DNA from: Streptomyces sp. A1277
Lineage (GTDB): Bacteria > Actinomycetota > Actinomycetes > Streptomycetales > Streptomycetaceae
DNA length: 34,450 nucleotides
NCBI RefSeq assembly: GCF_004795015.1
Contig: NZ_SSBI01000066.1
Span: 1-34,450 of the forward strand
Reading direction: 5' to 3'
Below the pieces are notes generated by a model that searched no databases, had not been told where the DNA came from, and worked only from the letters and a program-made list of their open reading frames with translations. This document shows, piece after piece, positions 24,359-32,287 of this stretch. Both the position numbers and the translations under genes were made by a program. The number at the start of each line of letters is the position of its first letter. Within the stretch, counting starts at the first letter, position 1.

Positions 24359-25222
24359 CTACGCGGGGTCCGCCGGATGCGGGGCCATCGGCAGCAGCGA
24401 GGACAGCCGCTGCTCGCACAGCTCGGTCAGCCGGTCGTACCCCTCCTTGCCCATCAGCTCGATCAGCTCCGGCCGGTAGGACACGTACACCGGCTCCCCG
24501 GCCCCGTGCGCGGAGGTCGCCGAGGTGCACCACCAGTGCAGGTCGTGGCCGCCGGGACCCCAGCCCCGCCGGTCGTACTCGCCGATCGACACCTGGAGCA
24601 CGCGCGTGTCGTCGGGCCGGTCGATCCACTCGTACGTACGCCGCACCGGCAGCTGCCAGCACACGTCCGGCTTGGTCTCCAGCGGCTCCTTGCCCTCCCG
24701 CAGCGCCAGGATGTGCAGCGAGCAGCCGGCGCCCGCCGGGAAGCCGGGACGGTTCTGGAAGATGCAGGAGCCCTGCCAGCGCCGCGTCTGGCGGTCCCCG
24801 TCCTCGTCGGTCTGCGTCCAGCCCGACTCCGCACCCACGTCGTGGAACTGCCACAGGTCGGGCGTGAGCCGCGCGACATGGCCGGCCACGCGCTTCTCGT
24901 CGTCCTCGTCCGAGAAATGGGCGCCCAGCGTGCAGCATCCGTCGTCCGCGCGGCCCGCCTGGATGCCCTGGCAGCCGCTGCCGAAGACGCAGGTCCACCT
25001 GGACGTCAGCCAGGTCAGGTCGCAGCGGAAGACCTGCTCGTCGTCGGCGGGGTCGGGGAACTCCACCCAGGCGCGGGCGAAGTCGAGCCCCTTCTCGTCG
25101 GACGGGTCGGGCTCCGCCGTGGCCGGCACCCGCATCTCCACCTTCTCGGCGTGCTTGATGTCCGGCTCGGTGTCCTGCTTCTTCGTGGCTTTGCCCGGCT
25201 TCGCCTTTTTCGTCTTTGGCAC
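24359..25222 (-). CDS. Cys-rich conserved protein (YkgJ/DUF3109-like), function unknown
   Basis: From GTG 25222 the protein is 287 residues. A Lys-rich N-terminus (PKTKKAKPGKATKK) precedes an acidic stretch. The central part has clustered cysteines: FRCDLTW, SRWTCVFGSGCQG and DDGCCTLG. These are followed by GSCIF, GAGCSLH and KPDVCWQLP. The spacing resembles the metal- or Fe-S-chelating YkgJ/DUF3109 group, but this is by eye. No signal peptide is present, so it is cytoplasmic. A minus-strand -10 (TACTCT) lies 6 nt before the GTG. It is divergent from ppx with only 41 nt between starts, and convergent with the 22477 gene. Confidence 0.8.
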   Translation of the reverse strand: MPKTKKAKPGKATKKQDTEPDIKHAEKVEMRVPATAEPDPSDEKGLDFARAWVEFPDPADDEQVFRCDLTWLTSRWTCVFGSGCQGIQAGRADDGCCTLGAHFSDEDDEKRVAGHVARLTPDLWQFHDVGAESGWTQTDEDGDRQTRRWQGSCIFQNRPGFPAGAGCSLHILALREGKEPLETKPDVCWQLPVRRTYEWIDRPDDTRVLQVSIGEYDRRGWGPGGHDLHWWCTSATSAHGAGEPVYVSYRPELIELMGKEGYDRLTELCEQRLSSLLPMAPHPADPA

Positions 25223-25263
25223 GCGCCCAGAGTAAGCGGGCCGCCCGCAGTAGCGTTCCCCGT
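25223..25263. promoter_or_regulatory. interlocked divergent leaderless promoters
   Basis: The minus-strand TACTCT (plus bases 25229-25234) and plus-strand TAGCGT (25251-25256) lie 6 and 7 nt before their start codons, 25222 and 25264. With normal spacing each -35 would fall on the other's -10, so the two promoters should exclude each other. Confidence 0.55.
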
Positions 25264-26214
25264 ATGAGACTCGGAGTCCTCGACGTGGGGTCGAACACGG
25301 TTCATCTGCTGGTGGTGGACGCACACCCCGGAGCCCGCCCGCTGCCCGCGCACTCGCACAAGGCGGAACTCCGCCTCGCCGAACTCCTCGACCAGGACGG
25401 GGCGATCGGCCCGCTCGGCGTGGACCGCCTGGTCAGGACCATCGCGGGCGCGCTCGAAGCCGCCGAGGACAAGGGCTGCGAGGACGTCCTCGCCTTCGCC
25501 ACCTCGGCCGTACGGGAGGCGAGCAACGCCGACCAGGTGCTGGAGCGGATACGGGACGAGACGGGCGTCGACCTCACGGTCCTCAGCGGCACGGAGGAGG
25601 CCCGGCTCACCTTCCTCGCCGCGCGCCGCTGGTTCGGCTGGTCGGCGGGCAAACTGCTGGTCCTGGACATCGGCGGCGGCTCGCTGGAGATCGCCTACGG
25701 CATGGACGAGGAACCGGCCGCCGCCGTGTCGCTGCCGCTCGGCGCCGGGCGCCTCACCGCCGGCTGGCTGCCGGGCGACCCGCCGGACCCGGCCGAGGTG
25801 AAGGCGCTGCGCCGGCACGTACGGGCGCGCATCGCCCGTTCCGTCGGCGACTTCACCCGCATCGGCCGCCCGGACCACGTCGTGGCCACCTCCAAGACGT
25901 TCAAGCAGCTCGCCAGGATCGCGGGCGCGGTGCGCTCCGGCGACGGCCAGGACGTACAGCGCACCCTCAGCCGCAAGGCGCTGGAGGAGTGGGTGCCCAA
26001 GCTGGCCGCCATGACGGCCGAGGAGCGCGGGACCCTCCCCGGCGTCTCCGAGGGCCGGGCCGCCCAGCTGCTGGCCGGGGCGCTGGTCGCGGAGGGCGCG
26101 ATGGACCTGCTGGACGTGGACGAGCTGGAGATCTGCCCCTGGGCGCTGCGCGAGGGCGTGATCCTGCGCCGCCTGGACCACCTGCCGTCCGAGAAGGACG
26201 CCGCCCCGAACTGA
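25264..26214 (+). CDS. ppx: Ppx/GppA-type phosphatase (short form)
   Basis: The 316-residue protein is an ASKHA-fold polyphosphate/pppGpp phosphatase. It has phosphate loop 1 (LDVGSNTVHLLVVD), the catalytic-Glu region (ATSAVREASNAD) and phosphate loop 2 (VLDIGGGSLEI). The C-terminal HD-like domain of long exopolyphosphatases is missing, matching the short actinobacterial PPX1 type (as in M. tuberculosis Rv0496). ATG 25264 is fixed by homology and by the -10 at 25251. The order ppx - TIM barrel - proC resembles the mycobacterial Rv0496-Rv0498-proC cluster. It acts in the cytoplasm in stringent-response or polyphosphate turnover. Confidence 0.9.
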   Translation: MRLGVLDVGSNTVHLLVVDAHPGARPLPAHSHKAELRLAELLDQDGAIGPLGVDRLVRTIAGALEAAEDKGCEDVLAFATSAVREASNADQVLERIRDETGVDLTVLSGTEEARLTFLAARRWFGWSAGKLLVLDIGGGSLEIAYGMDEEPAAAVSLPLGAGRLTAGWLPGDPPDPAEVKALRRHVRARIARSVGDFTRIGRPDHVVATSKTFKQLARIAGAVRSGDGQDVQRTLSRKALEEWVPKLAAMTAEERGTLPGVSEGRAAQLLAGALVAEGAMDLLDVDELEICPWALREGVILRRLDHLPSEKDAAPN

Positions 26215-26287
26215 CGGCCGAGGCGCCGGAGGCCATGGCCCTTCTCACTTTCCGCCGCACTCCCTCGGCGGGGCGCACCGGTGCCCG

Positions 26288-26299
26288 TACGCTGTCTGC
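26288..26299 (+). promoter_or_regulatory. leaderless-type -10 for the gene at 26300
   Basis: TACGCT (26288-26293) lies 6 nt before GTG 26300; no Shine-Dalgarno. Confidence 0.5.
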
Positions 26300-27136
26300 G
26301 TGGCAGAACCAGTGGTGCGCGTCCCGGATGCGAAGGTCGCCCTGTCGACGGCCTCGGTCTATCCGGAGTCGACGGCGACGGCCTTCGAGATCGCCGCGCG
26401 CCTGGGGTACGACGGCGTCGAGGTCATGGTCTGGACCGACCCGGTCAGCCAGGACATCGAGGCCCTGCGCCGGCTCTCCGACTACCACCAGGTGCCGGTA
26501 CTCGCCGTGCACGCGCCCTGTCTGCTGATCACCCAGCGGGTCTGGTCCACCGATCCGTGGGTCAAGCTCCAGCGGGCGCGCGCCGCCGCCGAGAAGCTCG
26601 GCGCGTCGACGGTCGTCGTGCACCCCCCGTTCCGCTGGCAACGCAACTACGCCCGGGACTTCGTCACCGGGATCTGGCGGATGGCGGACGAGACGGACGT
26701 ACGGTTCGCGGTCGAGAACATGTACCCGTGGCGCTACCGGGACCGCGAGATGCTCGCGTACGCCCCCGACTGGGACGTCACGAACGACGACTACCGCCAC
26801 TTCACCGTCGACCTGTCGCACACCGCGACCGCGCGCACGGACGGCCTGGCCATGGCCGAGCGGATGGGCGACCGGCTGGCCCACGTCCACCTCGCCGACG
26901 GCAAGGGCTCCAACAAGGACGAGCACCTGGTGCCCGGCCGGGGCGACCAGCCCTGCGCCGAACTGCTGGAGCGGCTGGCCCGTTCGGGCTTCGACGGCCA
27001 CGTGGTCATCGAGGTCAACACCCGCCGCGCGATGTCCGCGGCCGAACGCGAGGCCGATCTGGCCGAGGCGCTCGCCTTCACCCGCCTGCACCTCGCCTCG
27101 TCCTCGCCCTCCTCCGAGCAGGCCCCCCGCCGATGA
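26300..27136 (+). CDS. TIM-barrel sugar phosphate isomerase/epimerase-like protein
   Basis: The 278-residue protein belongs to the xylose-isomerase-like (AP endonuclease 2) TIM-barrel superfamily. Signs are ALSTASVYPESTATAFEIAARLGYDGVEVMV at the first strand-helix unit, VVVHPPF, FAVENMYP, VDLSHTA, HVHLADG and VVIEVNTRR. The His, Glu and Asp residues on these strand ends form the usual metal site. The substrate is unknown. Its mycobacterial counterpart (Rv0498) is also next to ppx and proC, so the link is conserved across actinobacteria. GTG 26300 has a -10-like TACGCT 6 nt upstream. Its stop overlaps the next gene (ATGA), so both are co-expressed. Confidence 0.87.
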   Translation: MAEPVVRVPDAKVALSTASVYPESTATAFEIAARLGYDGVEVMVWTDPVSQDIEALRRLSDYHQVPVLAVHAPCLLITQRVWSTDPWVKLQRARAAAEKLGASTVVVHPPFRWQRNYARDFVTGIWRMADETDVRFAVENMYPWRYRDREMLAYAPDWDVTNDDYRHFTVDLSHTATARTDGLAMAERMGDRLAHVHLADGKGSNKDEHLVPGRGDQPCAELLERLARSGFDGHVVIEVNTRRAMSAAEREADLAEALAFTRLHLASSSPSSEQAPRR

Positions 27137-27753
27137 CCCCGGACGCGCCGGGCCCGGCCCCCAGGCGCCGCGGCCGCCCCTCCCGCACCGCCGCGGACTC
27201 CGGCCCGGACGCCCGCAGCCGCATCCTGGAGGCCGCCCGCGCACAGTTCGCCGAGCGCGGCTACGACAAGGCGTCGGTGCGGGGCATCGCACGAGCGGCC
27301 GGGGTGGACTCGGCGCTGGTCCACCACTACTTCGGTACCAAGGACGAGGTCTTCGCCGCCGCCATCGAGCTGTCCTTCGAGCCCGCCCTGGTGGTCCCCG
27401 AGATCCTGGACGGCGACACCCAGGACGTCGGCGAGCGCCTGGCCCGCTACTTCATCGCCGTCTGGGAGAACCCGGCCTCCCGCGCCCCGCTCCTGGCCGT
27501 CCTCCGCTCGGCCGTCACCCACGAGGCAGCCGCCGACGTCCTGCGCCACTTCGTCCTGACCCGCCTCCTCAGCCGCATCGCCTCCCAGCTGAACGTCCCG
27601 GACGCCACGTTCCGCGCCGAACTGGCCGCGTCACACATGGTGGGCATCGCGATGCTGCGCTACGTGGTGAAGGCGGAACCCCTGGCATCGACGGATCCGG
27701 AAAAGATCATCAGAACGGTAGCCCCGACGTTGCAGACGTACCTGGCCCCTTGA
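27133..27753 (+). CDS. TetR-family regulator
   Basis: The 206-residue protein begins in the ATGA overlap with the preceding gene. After a Pro/Arg-rich start, residues ~27-72 form the TetR helix-turn-helix (ILEAARAQFAERGYDKASVRGIARAAGVDSALVHHYFGTKDEVF). The C-terminal domain (SRAPLLAVLRSAVTHEAAADVLR, LLSRIASQL, HMVGIAMLRYVVKAEPLAS) looks like the TetR_C_17-type ligand domain seen in many Streptomyces repressors. The target is unknown. It could act on the ABC-2 exporter at 31520, whose palindrome lacks an adjacent repressor, but that is speculation. Confidence 0.9.
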   Translation: MTPDAPGPAPRRRGRPSRTAADSGPDARSRILEAARAQFAERGYDKASVRGIARAAGVDSALVHHYFGTKDEVFAAAIELSFEPALVVPEILDGDTQDVGERLARYFIAVWENPASRAPLLAVLRSAVTHEAAADVLRHFVLTRLLSRIASQLNVPDATFRAELAASHMVGIAMLRYVVKAEPLASTDPEKIIRTVAPTLQTYLAP

Positions 27754-27812
27754 AGCCCGGGTCCAGCCCCGCCGGCCTCGATCCCAGCCGCTCCGCCCCC
27801 GAAACCCAGCTT

Positions 27813-27931
27813 CTCCGGCGCTTGAGCCCCTTCCCGTCCCTCCGGCGTTGTTCCCAGCCCCTCCGGCGCTTGAGCCCCTTCCCGTCCCTCCGGCGTTGTT
27901 CCCAGCCCCTCCGGCGTTTGAGGAGCGGGGC
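27813..27931. repeat. 48-bp tandem repeat with a Streptomyces intergenic repeat element
   Basis: Two identical 48-nt copies (27813-27860 and 27861-27908) precede a partial third that runs into TCCGGCGTTTGAGGAGCGGG. The CTCCGGCG word occurs twice per unit. The TCCGGCGTTTGAGGAGCGGG phrase with the following GGGGCGGAGCCCC hairpin is, from experience, a dispersed intergenic element common in Streptomyces genomes. This fills most of the 372-nt gap before ilvD. Apparent open frames here (RRRGWEQ repeats) are artefacts. Confidence 0.8.
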
Positions 27932-27948
27932 CCGGGGCGGAGCCCCGG
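27932..27948. terminator. hairpin at the end of the repeat element
   Basis: CCGGGGC/GCCCCGG with a GGA triloop, perfect 7 bp. It probably terminates the gene pair ending at 27753. The rest of the gap (27949-28125) holds the ilvD promoter region, in which I see no clear -35/-10. Confidence 0.55.
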
Positions 27949-28125
27949 TCACGGGAAGGGGCGGGTAGGGGACAAGGCCCGCCGCAGGCGCACGGCAACC
28001 CCCACCCCACCGCACCCCCGTCCGCCCCCCGAACAACCATCCCGCATACCGGACACCACGTCCACATCCTGGCACCAAGGGCGTACGCTCAAGAACAGTC
28101 TTCAACGCAGAAGGAGCGAGAGACG

Positions 28126-29976
28126 ATGCCCACGCTGAGGTCCCGCACTGTCACCCACGGCCGCAACATGGCCGGCGCCCGAGCCCTCATGCGGGCCTCC
28201 GGCGTAGCGAGCGAGGACATCGGCAAGCCGATCATCGCCGTCGCCAACTCCTTCACCGAGTTCGTCCCCGGCCACACCCACCTCGCCCCCGTCGGCCGCA
28301 TCGTCTCCGAGGCGATCAAGGCCGCGGGCGCGGTGCCCCGCGAGTTCAACACCATCGCGGTGGACGACGGCATCGCCATGGGCCACGGCGGCATGCTCTA
28401 CAGCCTGCCCTCCCGCGACCTCATCGCCGACAGCGTCGAGTACATGGTCGAGGCCCACTGCGCCGACGCCCTGATCTGCATCTCGAACTGCGACAAGATC
28501 ACCCCGGGCATGCTGATGGCCGCGATGCGCCTGAACATCCCGACCGTCTTCGTCTCCGGCGGCCCGATGGAGGCCGGCAAGGCCACCCTGGTCGACGGCA
28601 CCGTCCGCAAGCTGGACCTGGTCAACGCGATCAGCGACGCCGTCGACGAGAGCATCTCCGACGAGGACATCCTCCGTATCGAGGAGAACGCCTGCCCCAC
28701 CTGCGGCAGCTGTTCCGGCATGTTCACGGCCAACTCGATGAACTGCCTGACCGAGGCCCTCGGCCTCTCCCTCCCCGGCAACGGCTCGGTCCTCGCCACG
28801 CACACCGCCCGCAAGGCGCTGTACGAGGAGGCCGGCCGCACGGTCGTGGAGATCACCAGGCGCTACTACGAGCAGGACGACGAGACGGTCCTGCCGCGCT
28901 CCATCGGCACCCGCGCCGCGTTCGAGAACGCCATGGCGCTGGACATCGCGATGGGCGGCTCCACCAACACGATCCTGCACCTGCTCGCCGCCGCGCAGGA
29001 GGCCGAGCTGGACTACGACCTCGACGACATCAACGAGGTCTCGCGCCGCGTCCCGTGCCTCTCGAAGGTCGCCCCCAACGTGGCCCCCGGCGGCACGTAC
29101 TACATGGAGGACGTGCACCGGGCCGGCGGCATCCCCGCCCTGCTCGGCGAGATGCACCGGGGCGGGCTGCTCAACGAGGACGTGCACGCGGTGCACTCCG
29201 ACTCCCTCGGCGAGTGGCTGAAGAACTGGGACGTGCGCGGCGGCTCGCCGTCGCCCGAGGCCGTCGAGCTGTGGCACGCGGCCCCCGGCTGCGTGCGCTC
29301 CGCGACCGCCTTCTCGCAGTCGGAGCGCTGGGACACCCTCGACCTGGACGCGGCCGGCGGCTGCATCCGGGACGTGGCCCACGCGTACTCCGAGGACGGC
29401 GGCCTCGCGGTCCTCAAGGGGAACATCGCCGTGGACGGCTGCGTCGTGAAGACGGCCGGCGTGGACGAGTCGATCTGGACCTTCGAGGGCCCGGCGGTCG
29501 TCTGCGAGTCCCAGGAGGAGGCCGTCGACAAGATCCTCCGCAAGGAGATCACGCACGGCGACGTCGTCGTCATCCGCTACGAGGGCCCGCGCGGCGGCCC
29601 CGGCATGCAGGAGATGCTCTACCCGACCTCGTTCCTGAAGGGCCGGGGCCTGGGCAAGAGCTGCGCCCTTGTCACGGACGGCCGCTTCTCCGGCGGTACG
29701 TCGGGCCTGTCCATCGGCCACGCCTCGCCCGAGGCGGCGTCCGGCGGCACGATCGCGCTCGTCGAGGACGGCGACCGCATCCGGATCGACATCCCCAACC
29801 GCTCGATCGACCTGCTCGTCCCCGAGGCCGAGCTGGCCACCCGCCGCGAGGCGCTGAACGGCGTCTACGCGCCGAAGAACCGTGAGCGCAAGGTCTCGGC
29901 CGCGCTGCGCGCGTACGCGGCGATGGCGACGAGCGCGGACCGCGGCGCCGTCCGCGACGTCTCGAAGCTGGGCTGA
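28126..29976 (+). CDS. ilvD: dihydroxy-acid dehydratase
   Basis: The 616-residue protein dehydrates 2,3-dihydroxy-isovalerate and -methylvalerate, the third step of valine and isoleucine synthesis. Fe-S ligands lie in SNCDKITPGM and ENACPTCGSCSGMFTANSMNC (the spaced cysteines), with GGSTNTILHLLAAA between. The C-terminal beta-barrel has GCVVKTAGVD and VTDGRFSGGTSGLSIGHASPEA. Length equals the E. coli enzyme and all signature blocks are intact. ATG 28126 has AAGGAG at good spacing. It is monocistronic: no other ilv gene is near, and a strong hairpin follows. Confidence 0.97.
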   Translation: MPTLRSRTVTHGRNMAGARALMRASGVASEDIGKPIIAVANSFTEFVPGHTHLAPVGRIVSEAIKAAGAVPREFNTIAVDDGIAMGHGGMLYSLPSRDLIADSVEYMVEAHCADALICISNCDKITPGMLMAAMRLNIPTVFVSGGPMEAGKATLVDGTVRKLDLVNAISDAVDESISDEDILRIEENACPTCGSCSGMFTANSMNCLTEALGLSLPGNGSVLATHTARKALYEEAGRTVVEITRRYYEQDDETVLPRSIGTRAAFENAMALDIAMGGSTNTILHLLAAAQEAELDYDLDDINEVSRRVPCLSKVAPNVAPGGTYYMEDVHRAGGIPALLGEMHRGGLLNEDVHAVHSDSLGEWLKNWDVRGGSPSPEAVELWHAAPGCVRSATAFSQSERWDTLDLDAAGGCIRDVAHAYSEDGGLAVLKGNIAVDGCVVKTAGVDESIWTFEGPAVVCESQEEAVDKILRKEITHGDVVVIRYEGPRGGPGMQEMLYPTSFLKGRGLGKSCALVTDGRFSGGTSGLSIGHASPEAASGGTIALVEDGDRIRIDIPNRSIDLLVPEAELATRREALNGVYAPKNRERKVSAALRAYAAMATSADRGAVRDVSKLG

Positions 29977-29984
29977 ACCACGGT

Positions 29985-30014
29985 GCGCGGCCCCCTCCCC
30001 GGCGGGGGCCGCGC
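29985..30014 (+). terminator. hairpin terminator after ilvD
   Basis: GCGCGGCCCCC (29985-29995) and GGGGGCCGCGC (30004-30014) form a perfect 11-bp stem with an 8-nt loop, 8 nt after the ilvD stop. No T-tract. Confidence 0.8.
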
Positions 30015-30059
30015 TCACCTCGCGCCGGGACCGTCCCCGGCTTTGGGATACTCGACCTC

Positions 30060-30632
30060 GTGAGCGAGAACAGCGAGTCCCCCGACGGCACGGCTCCCGG
30101 CACGGCTTCCGGCCCGTCCGAGCCCGCGGCGGCGTCCGCCGGCGCCCCCGCGACCGGGCAGGGCCCGCAGCCCGAGCCCCTTCGCTTCTTCGGCACCACC
30201 TGGGTCGCCCACGACGGCCACTACGGGCTCCGCCGCGCCGGGGCCGCCATCGGATCGCTCGCCGCCGCCGTCGCCTCCTGCTTCGTGCTGCGCTTCGCCT
30301 ACCAGGGCCTGGAGATCGCCGACATCGGCGGCTTCGTCAACGTGCTGGTGGTCCTGATGTTCGCCATCTGCAGCGCGATCGCCTTCCGCAAGACCTGGGA
30401 GGGCTTCGGCCGCCGCCCGGCCGACCCGGCCCGCGAGGAGACGCTGCGCGGCCTGAAGGCCATCGGCTTCGTCGGCTCGCTGCTCGCGTACTTCTTCCGC
30501 ACGTTCACCGAGGCACCGGGCGAGAAGCTGAGGCGTACGGAGTACGAGGAGGCCCTGGCCCGGTACGCGAAGCGCCGCTCGGCCCGCACCGGCAACCCGG
30601 CGGCCCGCAGGAAGAAGGGCCGTCGCGGCTGA
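30060..30632 (+). CDS. conserved membrane protein with two membrane spans
   Basis: The 190-residue protein starts at GTG 30060. Residues 1-40 are Pro/Ala/Gly/Ser-rich and disordered. FFGTTWVAHDGHYGLRRAG leads into TM1 at ~61-84, and TM2 lies at ~94-114 (VNVLVVLMFAICSAIAF). The C-terminal ~75 residues are hydrophilic, ending in a basic RRKKGRRG tail. The termini are predicted cytoplasmic. I do not recognise a functional family. GATACT and TACTCG near 30047-30054 could give a near-leaderless start, but the match is weaker than for other genes here. The next gene, a methyltransferase, follows after 23 nt on the same strand. Confidence 0.8.
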   Translation: MSENSESPDGTAPGTASGPSEPAAASAGAPATGQGPQPEPLRFFGTTWVAHDGHYGLRRAGAAIGSLAAAVASCFVLRFAYQGLEIADIGGFVNVLVVLMFAICSAIAFRKTWEGFGRRPADPAREETLRGLKAIGFVGSLLAYFFRTFTEAPGEKLRRTEYEEALARYAKRRSARTGNPAARRKKGRRG

Positions 30633-30655
30633 CTGCGTCCCTGTGCGGGGGCACG

Positions 30656-31465
30656 ATGACCCCCATGACCGCGACACAGTCTCCGGACACCACCGCGAAC
30701 CACTTGTCCGCACCTTCGCGCGCCCTGTCGTTCGACCGGGCCGCCGCCCAGTACGCCGCCGCCCGCCCCGGCTACCCGGACGCGCTTCTCGACGCGGTCG
30801 AGGACCTCGCCGGCCGCCCCCTGCGAGGAGCCCGCACCCTCGACGTGGGCGCGGGCACCGGCATCTCGACCCGCCGCCTCCACGACCGCGGCGCCCGGGT
30901 CGTCGCCGTCGAACCCGGGCCCGGCATGGCCGCCGAACTGCGCCGGGGCCTTCCGGACGTCCCGCTCGTGCGCGGAGACGGCAACCGGCTGCCCTTCGCG
31001 TCCGCCTCCGCCGACCTGATCACCTACGCCCAGTCCTGGCACTGGACCGACCCGGCCCGCTCGGCCGCCGAGGCCCGGCGCGTCCTGCGGCCGGGCGGCG
31101 CGCTCGCCCTCTGGTGGAACGTCGCGGACCACACCGTCCCGTGGGCCGCCGACCAGGACGCGCGGCTCCGCCGCTTCTTCCGCGTCGAGGCGCGTGCCGA
31201 CGACCGCAGCGCCCACGGCTCGGCCGTACAGGACCGCGACCTGCCGCCGGACCTCGACTTCGCGCACCGGCGCATCCCGTGGACCCGGCGCGTCCCCCTC
31301 GCCGTCCACATCGACAACCTGGGCAGCCACTCCGCGTTCCTGACCATCGGCGACGACGCGGCCCGGCAGTTCCTCGCCGAGGAGCGGGCCCGGCTCGCGT
31401 CGGATCTCCCTGACGGCACGGTCGAGGAGGCGTACGTCGTCGAGCTGAGCGTGGCCGTGCGCTGA
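30656..31465 (+). CDS. class I SAM-dependent methyltransferase
   Basis: The 269-residue protein has the Rossmann methyltransferase motifs: motif I LDVGAGTGIS (~60-70), acidic end of strand 2 VVAVEPGPGM and motif II/III LPFASASADLITYAQSWHW. Post-motif RVLRPGGALALWW follows. The WHW stretch after motif III is typical of the Methyltransf_11 group related to trans-aconitate methyltransferase. The substrate is unknown. ATG 30656 has GGGGG about 5 nt upstream; ATG 30665 in the same frame is an alternative. Cytoplasmic. It is probably co-transcribed with the membrane protein upstream. Confidence 0.88.
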   Translation: MTPMTATQSPDTTANHLSAPSRALSFDRAAAQYAAARPGYPDALLDAVEDLAGRPLRGARTLDVGAGTGISTRRLHDRGARVVAVEPGPGMAAELRRGLPDVPLVRGDGNRLPFASASADLITYAQSWHWTDPARSAAEARRVLRPGGALALWWNVADHTVPWAADQDARLRRFFRVEARADDRSAHGSAVQDRDLPPDLDFAHRRIPWTRRVPLAVHIDNLGSHSAFLTIGDDAARQFLAEERARLASDLPDGTVEEAYVVELSVAVR

Positions 31466-31483
31466 GCCGGCCCCGCCCGTCCC

Positions 31484-31512
31484 TTGACGGCGGCGCCCGG
31501 CCGGAACAATAT
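31484..31512 (+). promoter_or_regulatory. promoter of the ABC exporter genes
   Basis: TTGACG (31484-31489), a 17-nt spacer and CAATAT (31507-31512) lie 7 nt before ATG 31520. This predicts a leaderless mRNA with a good -35. Confidence 0.65.
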
Positions 31513-31528
31513 TCATCACATGATGAAT
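31511..31528. promoter_or_regulatory. palindromic operator over the ABC exporter start
   Basis: ATTCATCA and TGATGAAT form a perfect 8-bp-arm inverted repeat with a 2-nt centre. It covers the end of the -10, the predicted start of transcription and the first codons. Its size fits a dimeric repressor of the TetR, GntR or MarR class. The AT-rich word is rare in this DNA. Confidence 0.65.
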
Positions 31529-32287
31529 TCTTCGGGCGTCGCCGTCGAGGCCCGTGGCCTCACCGTCCAACGAGGCAGCCGCACCGTCCTGAGCGGCCTC
31601 GACTTCACCGTCGAACCCGGCAGGATCACCGGCCTCCTCGGGCCCTCCGGCTGCGGCAAATCCACCCTGCTGCGCGCCGTCGTCGGCACCCAGGCCAAGG
31701 TCACCGGCACCCTCCGCGTCCTGGGCCGCCCCGCCGGCCACCCCGCCCTCCGCCCCCGCGTCGGGTACGTCACCCAGGCGCCCTCCGTCTACACCGACCT
31801 CACCGTCCGACAGAACCTCGACTACTTCGCGGCGATCCTCCAGCCGGGCCGCGGGCACCACGACACCCGCCGCGACGCCGTCACCCGTGCGCTCACCGAA
31901 GTGGACCTGACCAGCCACGAAGGTGCCCTGGCCGGCACCCTCTCGGGCGGCCAGCGCACCCGCGTCTCGCTCGCCGTCGCCCTGCTCTGCACCCCCGACC
32001 TGCTCGTCCTCGACGAACCGACCGTCGGCCTCGACCCTGTCCTGCGCCGCGACCTGTGGCACCTCTTCCACGCCCTCGCCGCCGAACGCGGCACCACGCT
32101 CCTCATCTCCTCCCACGTCATGGACGAGGCCGAGCGCTGCCACCGGCTCCTCCTGATGCGCGAGGGCGAACTCCTCGCCGACGACACCCCGCAGGCGCTG
32201 CGCACCGCCGCCGGCACCGACACCGTCGAAGAGGCGTTCCTCCACCTGGTCGAGGCGGCCGCCACCCGCAGGGAGAACGCCCGATGA
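31520..32287 (+). CDS. ABC transporter ATP-binding protein (ABC-2 exporter)
   Basis: The 255-residue ATPase starts at ATG 31520 (ATG 31523 directly follows). Walker A GPSGCGKS lies at ~42-49, the Q-loop is in VGYVTQAPSV, the signature is LSGGQ and Walker B is LLVLDEPTVGLD. The H-loop is SSHVMDEAERC. The pattern is that of drug or antibiotic-resistance exporters of the DrrA/CcmA class. The stop overlaps the permease ATG (ATGA), so both halves are made together. Control is probably through the palindrome at 31511-31528. Confidence 0.93.
   Translation: MMNSSGVAVEARGLTVQRGSRTVLSGLDFTVEPGRITGLLGPSGCGKSTLLRAVVGTQAKVTGTLRVLGRPAGHPALRPRVGYVTQAPSVYTDLTVRQNLDYFAAILQPGRGHHDTRRDAVTRALTEVDLTSHEGALAGTLSGGQRTRVSLAVALLCTPDLLVLDEPTVGLDPVLRRDLWHLFHALAAERGTTLLISSHVMDEAERCHRLLLMREGELLADDTPQALRTAAGTDTVEEAFLHLVEAAATRRENAR

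Noticed and set aside
27660..28105. Minus-strand frames with RRRGWEQ-type repeats
   Set aside because: They are translations of the 48-bp DNA repeats and overlap the end of the tetR gene; no gene start is supported.
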